Of a DNA stretch of 9,598 nucleotides, positions 1-5,861 are shown in pieces (position 1 is the stretch's first letter; every line of letters begins with the position of its first letter). This stretch comes from Pirellulales bacterium (lineage in GTDB: Bacteria; Planctomycetota; Planctomycetia; Pirellulales; Thermoguttaceae), in the NCBI GenBank assembly GCA_030607895.1, contig JAUWJC010000120.1, positions 1 through 9,598 on the forward strand. Reading direction: 5' to 3'. Under the pieces are notes generated by a model, which saw only the letters and a program-made list of their open reading frames with translations, made no database searches and was not told the origin of the DNA. The position numbers and the translations under genes are program-made.

Positions 1-16
1 AGTTTTCAGTTGTCAG
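1..16. repeat. 7-bp tandem repeat tract (AGTTKTC)
   Basis: Two imperfect heptamer units, AGTTTTC and AGTTGTC, followed by AG, run from the window edge, so the tract may extend upstream. Three other heptamer tracts with different units occur in intergenic or gene-end positions (627-640, 2492-2515, 6786-6799). Two units alone would be weak; the recurrence of the 7-bp period is what supports the call. Confidence 0.4.
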
Positions 17-25
17 ACGAGTTCC

Positions 26-87
26 GTTTAGCCGGCGGACTTGTCCGCCGTGAACGAACCAGCGGCGGGCAAGCCCGCCGGCTAAAC
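26..87. repeat. Nested REP-like inverted repeat
   Basis: Two 25-nt arms (26-50 and 63-87) separated by 12 nt are reverse complements at 23 of 25 positions; the exceptions are one A/C mismatch and one G-T wobble. Each arm also folds on itself: 33-40 pairs with 43-50 and 63-70 with 73-80, both 8-bp stems closed by a 2-nt TT or AA turn. The locus could therefore form either one long cruciform or two adjacent hairpins, as paired REP units (BIME-like) do. The TT/AA centre is shared with the palindromes at 2524-2541 and 5760-5775. Confidence 0.75.
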
Positions 88-176
88 CTTCGTCACAAAA
101 CCGCAATCCTCGACCGCGAGCAGTATAGCTGACAGCTCATTGCAATTCACGTTGCAGATTTATTGGGACGGACCAT

Positions 177-635
177 ATGAGCAACGCATCCGGGCGGGGG
201 GCGGCTTCGCATCGGGACAACCTGCCGTCGATCCGCTGGCGGAGTTGGCCGCTGGCGGACGATCTGCTTCGCACGATGATCGTCGTGGTCGGGCTGGTTG
301 TGGCCTGGGTGGTGGTCCGTTGGGTCACCGGGCAAACGGCCATGGCGGTTATTGCGCTTGTGGCGCTGGCAATCAGCCTCTGGCGGTTCTTCCTGCCGGT
401 GTCGTACGAGCTTAGCGTCGAAGGCGTGGACCAGTGGTTTTTCGGACACAAACGCCGAATTCCCTGGAAAACGGTCCGGCGGTACGAGATTCGCCCTGCC
501 GGTGTGCTCCTGTTACCCCGTTCGGAACGTTGCCCCATGGATGTCTTTCGAGGCCTTTATCTACCTTGGGGAAATCGCCGCGAAGAAATCCTGGCCCAAC
601 TACACTCCTATCTCGGAGAGAGTGACGAGGGATGA
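177..635 (+). CDS. Small two-helix membrane protein with C-terminal PH-like domain
   Basis: A 152-residue protein of no certain function. After a polar N-terminus (about residues 1-30) there are two hydrophobic segments, about 33-50 (rich in V, I, L and W) and 54-73, joined by a short RWVTGQT turn. This predicts a helical hairpin in the membrane. The remaining 80 residues (about 75-150) are soluble and begin with a YELSVEGV strand, a WFFGHKRRIPW turn and a RRYEI strand, the pattern of bacterial PH-like (bPH / YcxB-like) domains that follow paired transmembrane helices. The ATG at 177 is chosen because it includes the full conserved-looking N-terminus; a modest purine-rich stretch (about 165-172) precedes it. 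The gene ends inside a heptamer repeat, its TGA at 633-635 being part of the repeated GAGGGAT units. The membrane topology is clear; the PH-like assignment is an inference from pattern, not a database match. Confidence 0.75.
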   Translation: MSNASGRGAASHRDNLPSIRWRSWPLADDLLRTMIVVVGLVVAWVVVRWVTGQTAMAVIALVALAISLWRFFLPVSYELSVEGVDQWFFGHKRRIPWKTVRRYEIRPAGVLLLPRSERCPMDVFRGLYLPWGNRREEILAQLHSYLGESDEG

Positions 636-640
636 GGGAT
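627..640. repeat. 7-bp tandem repeat (GAGGGAT x2) over a stop codon
   Basis: Two perfect GAGGGAT units (627-633, 634-640) followed by a partial GAGAGG. The tract provides the TGA (633-635) of the small membrane-protein gene, so expansion or contraction of the repeat would alter the end of that gene. Confidence 0.45.
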
Positions 641-776
641 GAGAGGTGCCGCTTGCGGCTTCGCAACCAGCAGTACCGTGCGGCGCGGTCCCAAGGCGAG
701 CGGCGGGAAAGGATTTACCGGGTATCAAGCCGAAGAAATCGAGAATGCTACGAAAGACCTACGCCGAAGGCGTTAA
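639..776 (+). CDS. Possible 45-residue small ORF (doubtful)
   Basis: An ATG at 639 opens a 45-codon frame ending in TAA at 774-776, three bases after the stop of the membrane-protein gene. A GGGA stretch at 629-632 gives plausible Shine-Dalgarno spacing. The predicted peptide is basic (MRGAACGFATSS at the start, ending in a run of arginines) and includes a polar GYQAEEIENATKDL stretch that looks protein-like. Against it, third-position GC is only moderate (about 57% by my count), the 3' end runs into the first hairpin of the array at 761-773, and I recognise no family. It may be a chance frame through repetitive DNA. Confidence 0.2.
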   Translation: MRGAACGFATSSTVRRGPKASGGKGFTGYQAEEIENATKDLRRRR

Positions 777-918
777 ACAGCAGAGATCAGGGTCGCGCAG
801 CGCACCCTGGGTCAGGAGGCTCGGAAGCCGGCCGAAACCCTGAAGGGGTTTTACAAATCGTAACTGTTCAACCGCTTCGCGGTAGCTCTAAACCCCAACA
901 GTCCAACCCGCTCGGCGG
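761..918. repeat. Array of five short hairpins, about 35-nt spacing
   Basis: Five perfect or near-perfect small palindromes lie in a row. They are ACGCC-GAA-GGCGT (761-773); an outer CAGGGT/ACCCTG stem (788-793 with 804-809) enclosing GCGC-A-GCGC; AAACCC-TGAAG-GGGTTT (835-851); ACCGC-TTC-GCGGT (871-883); and CCGC-TCG-GCGG (908-918). Their centres are spaced 32, 44, 34 and 36 nt. Stem sequences differ while pairing is kept, and three of the loops are GAA or its complement TTC. A shorter GCCGC-TT-GCGGC hairpin sits upstream at 648-659. I recall similar hairpin-rich segments in planctomycete intergenic DNA but cannot name an established family. It could be a repetitive element or a structured RNA. 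Open frames through it look like chance frames, so no larger gene is called between 636 and 1014. Confidence 0.6.
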
Positions 919-964
919 TAATCTAATTCCTGCCGCTCGCCCAAACAGAGCTTGGGACCGAGTG

Positions 965-970
965 TATAAT
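965..970 (+). promoter_or_regulatory. Candidate -10 box (TATAAT) for the mmsA-like gene
   Basis: A perfect sigma-70 TATAAT lies 44 nt before the chosen ATG, which would give a leader of roughly 38 nt. No convincing -35 is present at 16-18 bp spacing (the stretch near 942-947 is CAAACA-like), so the promoter is only plausible. It sits just after the hairpin array. Confidence 0.4.
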
Positions 971-1004
971 TGGCCGTCAACAGTTACCAAACGCATTACT
1001 CAAC

Positions 1005-1009
1005 AGGAG
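1005..1009 (+). promoter_or_regulatory. Ribosome binding site deciding the mmsA-like start
   Basis: AGGAG is followed by 5 nt and then the ATG at 1015. This favours 1015 over the in-frame TTG at 970, which would add 15 residues that do not look like the family N-terminus and would start inside the TATAAT box. Confidence 0.7.
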
Positions 1010-1014
1010 TGTCC

Positions 1015-2493
1015 ATGCCCCCAGACAGACTCAAAAACCATATCGGCGGCAACTGGATTGACCCGGAAAACAGTGGCTGCCTGGACGTGGAGAATCCCAC
1101 TACCGGCGAAGTGATTGCCCGGGTGCCTTTGTCGACGGCGGATGAAACGGGTCGGGCGATTGGGGCGGCCCGGTCGGCGTTTCCCGGCTGGAGAGTCACG
1201 CCCGTGGCAAGACGCTGCGGCCTGCTGTTCAAGCTGGCCGATTTGCTCAGAAAGAACGAGGAACAACTTACCCGGCTGATAACCCAGGAAAACGGCAAGT
1301 CGCTGCCCGACTCTCGCGCTGAGGTGAAGCGGGCGTTGGAAAACACGGAAGTGGCTTGTGGAATGCCCGTCCTGGGGCAGGGCGACAAGCTGATCGGCGG
1401 CGCGGTCGGCATCGACGGCGAAGTGATCCGGCTGCCGCTGGGGCCGTTCGGCATGATCGGGCCGTTCAACTTTCCCCTGATGGTTCCGTTTTGGTTCTTC
1501 CCCTACGCCCTGGCCGCCGGAAACACATACGTGGTCAAGCCGTCGGAGCAGGTGCCGTTGAGCATGACTCGCGTGGCCGAGCTGATCGAAGAGGCCCGGT
1601 TTCCGCCCGGCGTTTTCAACCTGGTGCACGGCGATCGGACGGCTGCCGAGGCGATTGTCGAAAGCCCCGACGTGGCGGGCGTTTCCTTCGTGGGTACTTC
1701 TCGCGTCTGCCGGCTGATTGCCACGCGATGCGCCCAGACGAACAAACGGTGCCAGGCGCTCGGAAGCGCCAAGAACCACCTGGTCGCCATGCCCGACGCC
1801 AAAATGGAACCGATGATCCAAAACATGATCACCTCCTGCTACGGCTGTGCCGGACAGCGGTGCATGGCCTCGTCGGCCATCGTCTGCGTGGGCGATCGTG
1901 TTTACGACGAAGTAACGCGGCGGTTCGTCGAGGCTTCCGGGGAAGTGCTCGTTGCCGATCCGCTCGATCCGGCCGTGGCCGACGAGACAATGGTGATGGG
2001 CCCGGTCATTTCCGCCAAGGCTCGCCGGTTCATTATCGAGATGATTCAAGCCGGGATTGACGAGGGCGCCACGCTGGCGTTGGACGGGCGCGGCCTGGTT
2101 ATGCCGAACCGTCCGAGGGGACACTTCCTCGGTCCGACCGTGTTTACCGACGTCAAGCCCGGCATGAAGATCCACAACACCGAAATCTTCGGGCCGGTGG
2201 TGGTCATTCTCAAGGCCGGCTCGCTGGACGAGGCAATCGGCATCGTCAACAATCATCAGTACGGCAACGGGGCTTCAATCTACACCCAAAACGGCCATTA
2301 CGCCCGACGGTTCAAGCTCGAAGCCGAATGCGGCATGATCGGCATCAACATCGGCATTCCCGCCCCCGTCGCCTCGTTGCCCTTCGGCGGCATGAGAAAT
2401 TCGCTGTTCGCCCACATCAAAGGTCAAGGCCGGGCGGTAATCAACTTCTTCACCGAGCAGAAAACCATTACCGAGCGGTACTGGGAAGAGTAG
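1015..2493 (+). CDS. mmsA: CoA-acylating (methyl)malonate-semialdehyde dehydrogenase
   Basis: A 492-residue cytoplasmic aldehyde dehydrogenase of the MmsA/IolA type. This family oxidises methylmalonate semialdehyde or malonate semialdehyde with NAD and CoA to propionyl-CoA or acetyl-CoA with loss of CO2, in valine, pyrimidine or inositol breakdown. Visible family marks are GPFGMIGPFNFPLMVPFWFF and GNTYVVKPSEQVP in the NAD-binding half (about residues 143-182), an AKNHLVAMPDA segment (about 256-266) typical of the CoA-acylating branch, GQRCM with the catalytic Cys at 283, IFGPVV near 392, and PFGGMRNS near the C-terminus. Two extra cysteines lie close to the active-site one (275 and 278), where I would expect small residues. 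Length fits the family (about 485-500). No valine or inositol catabolic genes adjoin it, so the substrate is inferred from sequence type only. The gene ends with TAG, showing that amber is a real stop codon here. Confidence 0.92.
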   Translation: MPPDRLKNHIGGNWIDPENSGCLDVENPTTGEVIARVPLSTADETGRAIGAARSAFPGWRVTPVARRCGLLFKLADLLRKNEEQLTRLITQENGKSLPDSRAEVKRALENTEVACGMPVLGQGDKLIGGAVGIDGEVIRLPLGPFGMIGPFNFPLMVPFWFFPYALAAGNTYVVKPSEQVPLSMTRVAELIEEARFPPGVFNLVHGDRTAAEAIVESPDVAGVSFVGTSRVCRLIATRCAQTNKRCQALGSAKNHLVAMPDAKMEPMIQNMITSCYGCAGQRCMASSAIVCVGDRVYDEVTRRFVEASGEVLVADPLDPAVADETMVMGPVISAKARRFIIEMIQAGIDEGATLALDGRGLVMPNRPRGHFLGPTVFTDVKPGMKIHNTEIFGPVVVILKAGSLDEAIGIVNNHQYGNGASIYTQNGHYARRFKLEAECGMIGINIGIPAPVASLPFGGMRNSLFAHIKGQGRAVINFFTEQKTITERYWEE

Positions 2494-2515
2494 TGGTCAG
2501 TGGGCAGTGGCCAGT
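2492..2515. repeat. 7-bp tandem repeat (AGTGGNC x3)
   Basis: Three units, AGTGGTC, AGTGGGC and AGTGGCC, plus AGT, start inside the TAG stop of the mmsA-like gene. The variable sixth base is the only difference between units. The tract resembles the heptanucleotide tandem repeats well known from cyanobacterial intergenic DNA. Confidence 0.5.
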
Positions 2516-2523
2516 AACGTAGG

Positions 2524-2541
2524 TGGCGTGCAAGCACGCCA
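2524..2541. repeat. REP-like palindrome after the mmsA-like gene
   Basis: TGGCGTGC and GCACGCCA pair perfectly (8 bp) around an AA turn. It has the same design as the palindromes at 26-87 and 5760-5775. Lying 30 nt after the mmsA stop with no T-run, it could weakly terminate transcription or protect the mRNA 3' end, but it is best described as a repeat. Confidence 0.6.
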
Positions 2542-2582
2542 TGGGATATCAACAAACCCGCGTACAATAAGGACTATCGTAC

Positions 2583-5492
2583 ATGAAACGGTTATTCCTT
2601 TCTGTTCTGGCGATCTTGTCTTGTGTGCATTCCTTCCGCCGGCCGGGCGACGCGGCCGATTGGCCCATGTATCGAGCCGACGCCGCGCGGAGCGGATACA
2701 CGGCCGAGCCGCTGCCCGAGGAGTTGAAGCTTCGCTGGGTCTGGCGAGCAAAACATCCACCCAGACCGGCCTGGCCTTCGATCGATCTGTTCGAACCGTT
2801 GCTGAAAAAGCATCAACCGGGCGACCAGGGCGACCGCGAGCCCGATCGGATGCACTTCGATTTCGCCTACCAGCCAATCGTCATCGGCGGCACGGTTGTC
2901 TTTGGCACTTCGGCCGACGACAAGGTGATTGCGCTGGACGCGGCGACGGGCAAACCACGTTGGGTCTTTATTGCCGCCGGGCCTATCCGCTTCGCACCGG
3001 CCGGCTGGCGCAATCGGCTGTTCGTGGCAAGCGACGGCGGCTGGCTCCATGCGCTTTCGTTGGCCGATGGAAAGCTCCTTTGGAAACATCGCGGCGGGCC
3101 GGATGACCGCTTGCTGCTGGGTAACCAGCGGATGATCTCCCGATGGCCGGCGCGCGGCGGCCCGGTGGTGTTCGACGGTACGGTCTATTACTCCGCCGGC
3201 ATTTGGCCCACCGACGGCGTCTATCTCCACGCCCTGGACGCGGCAAGCGGTAAACCGCTTTGGACCAACAACCGGTCGGGCGGGCTGGCCTTGCCGCAGC
3301 CGCATTGCGGCCGCAAAACCAAAAGCGGTGTCTCGCCGCAGGGATACCTGTTGGCAAACGACCGGCAGTTGTTCGTTCCCACGGGCCGGGCCGTGCCCGC
3401 CGTGTTCTGCCGATCCGACGGCCGATTCGAGTACTACCACCTGGGCAAAAACGAATGGCGCGGCGGCACCCGGGCAATGCTGGCCGACCGATTCCTGTTC
3501 AATGCGGGGTGCTTGTTCGAGCAAAAAAACGGTGCGCTGGCCGGCCGATGCGGTAGAGGCCTCCTGGCCGCGCTTCCCGGCGGAATTGTACAGGCCGCCG
3601 ACAGCCTGCTTTCCGCCTATCGCTGGAAAGACTCGAAAGAAAGAAGCCGCAAGGGAAAACTCGTGCCCGTTCGATCGCTTCAGCAGCACTGCCAAGCGAA
3701 ACATGAAGGAACCGCCCGTGAGGTGATCGTCGCCGGCGACGAGGCCGTTGTCGGCGGGTTAGACCGGGTCAGTGTAGTCTCCCTCTCGACGCGGCAGGTG
3801 CGATGGACGCACGATGTGGAAGGCGACGCCCTGGGACTTGCCGTCTCCGGCGGACGGCTTGTCGTGAGCACCGATCGGGGATTGATCTACTGTTTTGACG
3901 GTGCCCCGGGCGAAACGCCAACCGTGCGGGCCGAGTCGCGGGACGCCACACCGATTGCAGCCGATTGTCGCCGGAAGATCGACTACGCGGCGGCGGCGGC
4001 GGAGATCGTTCGCAAGACCGGCGTCACCAGCGGAGTGTGTGCCGATTTGGGTTGCGGCACGGGAGAGCTTGCCTTGGAGTTGGCCCGGCAAACCGACTTG
4101 CACATCTGTGCGATCGAGTCGGACCCGACCAAGGTTGCCGCCGCCCGGCAGAAACTCGACGCGGCCGGCATGTACGGCGTTCGAGTGTCGGTTCACCAGG
4201 GCGACCCGGCCAGGCCACCCTATCCAAGGTACTTTGCCAATCTGATCGTTTCCACACGCGCGCTCCGCGAGGGCAGCGGTTGGTTACCGGAAAGCGAAAT
4301 TCAGCGAATTCAGCGGCCACGCGGCGGCGCGGCGTGCCTTGGCAAGCCGGGGCAAATGAAGGTGCACACGCGCGGGCCGTTGCCCGGGGCGGCAAACTGG
4401 ACACATCAAAATGCAGATGCCGCCAACACCATCTGCTCCGCCGACCGGCGAATCAAGGGACCGTTCACCATGCTCTGGTTCCGTGACGTTGATTTCGAGA
4501 TCGCCAACCGCCACGGCCAGGGACCGGCCCCGCTGTACAACCGGGGGTGCCTGGTCGCGGCCGGAGTCGACGGAGTTTGTGCCCTGGACGCTTACAACGG
4601 GCATACGCTGTGGATGTACCCCGTCGAAGGACTCCTCAAAGACTACAACGGCATGCATCACGACGTGGGCGTGGGAGATACCGGCAGTGTGTTCTGCCTC
4701 AGCGACGACAGCGTTTATGTGAAGACCCAAGATCGCTGTCCGCGAATCGACTTGTTCTCGGGAAAGAAACTGGGAGAATTCAGAACTCCGACCCGGCCGC
4801 AAGACAAGAACCACGCCTGGGGGTTCTTGGCCTACAGCGACGGGATGCTATACGGCACCGTGGCCAACGAAGAACATCGGGTCAGCCCGCGATACGGCCA
4901 TATCAGGCTCTACACCGAATCGGTCTCGTTCTTCGCGATGGACGCAAAAACCGGGCAAGTGAAGTGGCGCTACGAGCCGCGCCATTCAATCCGTAACAAT
5001 GCCATTACGATAGCCGGCGGACGGGTGTACTTGATCGATCGGCCGCTTGCACTCGAAGATCGGGTTGCCGATCCGAAGCCCGACGGTCGGCATCGGCCAC
5101 GCCTCAAGCCGGGTGAGCAACCCGCTGGAGTGCTCCTGGCGCTGGACGCGGCAACCGGAAGCACGCTTTGGAAGCAGGCCAACGACGTCTTCGGCACGCA
5201 ACTGGCCGTCAGTCTGAAACACGGCCTGATACTAATGTATTACCAGGCGGTGCTGCACGACTTCTTCCGCCTGCCCTCGGAAATCGGCGGACGCATGGCC
5301 GCCTTCGATACGGCAACCGGCAAACCACGCTGGGATATAAAAGCCAATTATCTGACCCGCCCCGTCATCAACGGCGACGTGATCTACGCACAGGGCGGCG
5401 CGTGGAAGGTAAAGACGGGCAAAACGGTCCCGTTCAAGCTGGACCGGGGACTCGGGTGCGGGCAGGTCTCCGGCAGCACCAATCTGCTCTAG
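2583..5492 (+). CDS. Secreted PQQ-type beta-propeller with internal methyltransferase-like domain, cut short by an amber codon
   Basis: The frame reads 969 residues to TAG at 5490-5492. A signal peptide (MKRLFLSVLAILSCVHS, cleavage probably near GDAA/DWP) indicates export. Eight blade motifs of the AxDxxTGxxxW type lie near residues 117, 157, 217, 400, 667, 785, 853 and 907, as in PQQ-like/BamB-like propellers. Between blades 4 and 5 sits a class I SAM-methyltransferase-like domain (about 466-590) with motif I ADLGCGTGE at 487-495, an acidic residue after strand 2 (AIESDP, E512) and a HQGDP loop at 538-542. A Shine-Dalgarno AAGGA (2569-2573) lies 9 nt before the ATG. After the TAG the same frame goes on for 66 more sense codons of family-like sequence, so this is probably a nonsense-mutated gene of about 1,036 codons. 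Substrate and role are unknown; no PQQ-binding or dehydrogenase active site could be identified. Confidence 0.85.
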   Translation: MKRLFLSVLAILSCVHSFRRPGDAADWPMYRADAARSGYTAEPLPEELKLRWVWRAKHPPRPAWPSIDLFEPLLKKHQPGDQGDREPDRMHFDFAYQPIVIGGTVVFGTSADDKVIALDAATGKPRWVFIAAGPIRFAPAGWRNRLFVASDGGWLHALSLADGKLLWKHRGGPDDRLLLGNQRMISRWPARGGPVVFDGTVYYSAGIWPTDGVYLHALDAASGKPLWTNNRSGGLALPQPHCGRKTKSGVSPQGYLLANDRQLFVPTGRAVPAVFCRSDGRFEYYHLGKNEWRGGTRAMLADRFLFNAGCLFEQKNGALAGRCGRGLLAALPGGIVQAADSLLSAYRWKDSKERSRKGKLVPVRSLQQHCQAKHEGTAREVIVAGDEAVVGGLDRVSVVSLSTRQVRWTHDVEGDALGLAVSGGRLVVSTDRGLIYCFDGAPGETPTVRAESRDATPIAADCRRKIDYAAAAAEIVRKTGVTSGVCADLGCGTGELALELARQTDLHICAIESDPTKVAAARQKLDAAGMYGVRVSVHQGDPARPPYPRYFANLIVSTRALREGSGWLPESEIQRIQRPRGGAACLGKPGQMKVHTRGPLPGAANWTHQNADAANTICSADRRIKGPFTMLWFRDVDFEIANRHGQGPAPLYNRGCLVAAGVDGVCALDAYNGHTLWMYPVEGLLKDYNGMHHDVGVGDTGSVFCLSDDSVYVKTQDRCPRIDLFSGKKLGEFRTPTRPQDKNHAWGFLAYSDGMLYGTVANEEHRVSPRYGHIRLYTESVSFFAMDAKTGQVKWRYEPRHSIRNNAITIAGGRVYLIDRPLALEDRVADPKPDGRHRPRLKPGEQPAGVLLALDAATGSTLWKQANDVFGTQLAVSLKHGLILMYYQAVLHDFFRLPSEIGGRMAAFDTATGKPRWDIKANYLTRPVINGDVIYAQGGAWKVKTGKTVPFKLDRGLGCGQVSGSTNLL

Positions 5493-5693
5493 TTCAGGTC
5501 GGCTACGCTGGCCTATCTCGATCTGACACGCACCGCCGGCACGGAGAACTTCGGCGGCGTTCGGCCGAGCTGCTGGTTCAACGCCATCGCCGCGGGCGGA
5601 CTTGTACTCGTCCCCGACGGCTCGTCGAAATGCTCGTGCAGCTACCAGATGCGGGCATGGATCGCACTCGAAGAGAAGCGAACGGATCGCTGA
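5493..5693 (+). pseudogene. In-frame C-terminal tail of the PQQ/methyltransferase gene beyond the TAG
   Basis: Directly after the amber codon the same frame encodes FRSATLAYLDLTRTAGTENF, continuing through GGVRPSCWFNAIAAGGLVLV, PDGSSKCSCSYQMRAWIAL and a short tail to TGA at 5691-5693. From memory this SATLAYLDL...RPSCW...CSCSY block is the usual C-terminus of this planctomycete propeller family, with three cysteines that are probably structural. It supplies the last propeller strands. No start codon with a Shine-Dalgarno precedes it, so it would be made only by read-through or not at all. The strong hairpin right after the TGA supports 5693 as the ancestral gene end. Confidence 0.75.
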
Positions 5694-5694
5694 G

Positions 5695-5713
5695 CCGGGC
5701 CGTGTCGGCCCGG
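5695..5713 (+). terminator. Strong hairpin, probable terminator of the PQQ/methyltransferase gene
   Basis: CCGGGCCG (5695-5702) and CGGCCCGG (5706-5713) form a perfect 8-bp GC stem with a TGT loop, starting two bases after the TGA at 5691-5693. The following TATTTGTGTGG is only moderately T-rich. Its position right after the full-length frame, and not after the internal TAG, marks the original gene end. Confidence 0.65.
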
Positions 5714-5751
5714 TATTTGTGTGGAAGAGTCGATCGGTCGCACATTCAAAG

Positions 5752-5778
5752 CCGTAGGATGGGTGCTTGCACCCACGG
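5752..5778. repeat. REP-like palindrome left of the transposase element
   Basis: An inner stem TGGGTGC / GCACCCA (5760-5766 with 5769-5775) closes on a TT turn. CCGT (5752-5755) and ACGG (5775-5778) could give an alternative outer pairing. It lies about 25 nt outside the left end of the RAYT element and shares stem style and TT/AA centre with the palindromes at 26-87 and 2524-2541. Confidence 0.6.
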
Positions 5779-5800
5779 TCAATACCGACGAGAAGCGGGG

Positions 5801-5825
5801 AGTTCCGGGGACAGTATACATAACT
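5801..5825 (+). repeat. Left inverted end of the RAYT element
   Basis: Begins AGTTCCGGGGACAGTATAC and matches the complement of 6525-6549 at 23 of 25 positions. It lies just upstream of the transposase promoter. Confidence 0.8.
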
Positions 5826-5826
5826 C

Positions 5827-5855
5827 TTGACCGCGGCGGGTGGTTCTGCTAGATT
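5827..5855 (+). promoter_or_regulatory. Candidate sigma-70 promoter giving a leaderless transposase mRNA
   Basis: TTGACC (5827-5832) and TAGATT (5850-5855) are exactly 17 bp apart, matching the -35 at 5 of 6 and the -10 at 4 of 6 positions. Transcription would begin at about 5861-5863, on or next to the transposase ATG at 5862. No Shine-Dalgarno precedes that ATG, so the two observations agree with leaderless translation. Confidence 0.45.
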
Positions 5856-5861
5856 TGCGGC

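Noticed and set aside
761..918. CRISPR array
   Set aside because: The repeated elements are short hairpins with different stem sequences, not identical direct repeats with unique spacers, and no cas genes are present.
970..1014. TTG start that would lengthen the mmsA-like protein by 15 residues
   Set aside because: It lies in the TATAAT box, has no ribosome binding site, and an AGGAG precedes the ATG at 1015.
632..1114. Long + strand frame through the hairpin array into the mmsA-like gene
   Set aside because: It reads repeat DNA and then overlaps the supported dehydrogenase in another frame; low-complexity basic product without motifs.
1000..2256. Long antisense open frame opposite the mmsA-like gene
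   Set aside because: It mirrors a strongly supported + strand gene in GC-rich DNA, has no family-like motifs and no independent ribosome binding site.
2563..2568. TACAAT as a -10 box for the PQQ gene
   Set aside because: It is directly followed by the Shine-Dalgarno; transcription from it would start past the ribosome binding site, and no -35 is evident.
5490..5492. Amber reassignment or pyrrolysine insertion
   Set aside because: TAG terminates the mmsA-like gene at 2491-2493 and the sialidase-like gene at 9454-9456 with no coding beyond, and the family is not known to use pyrrolysine.
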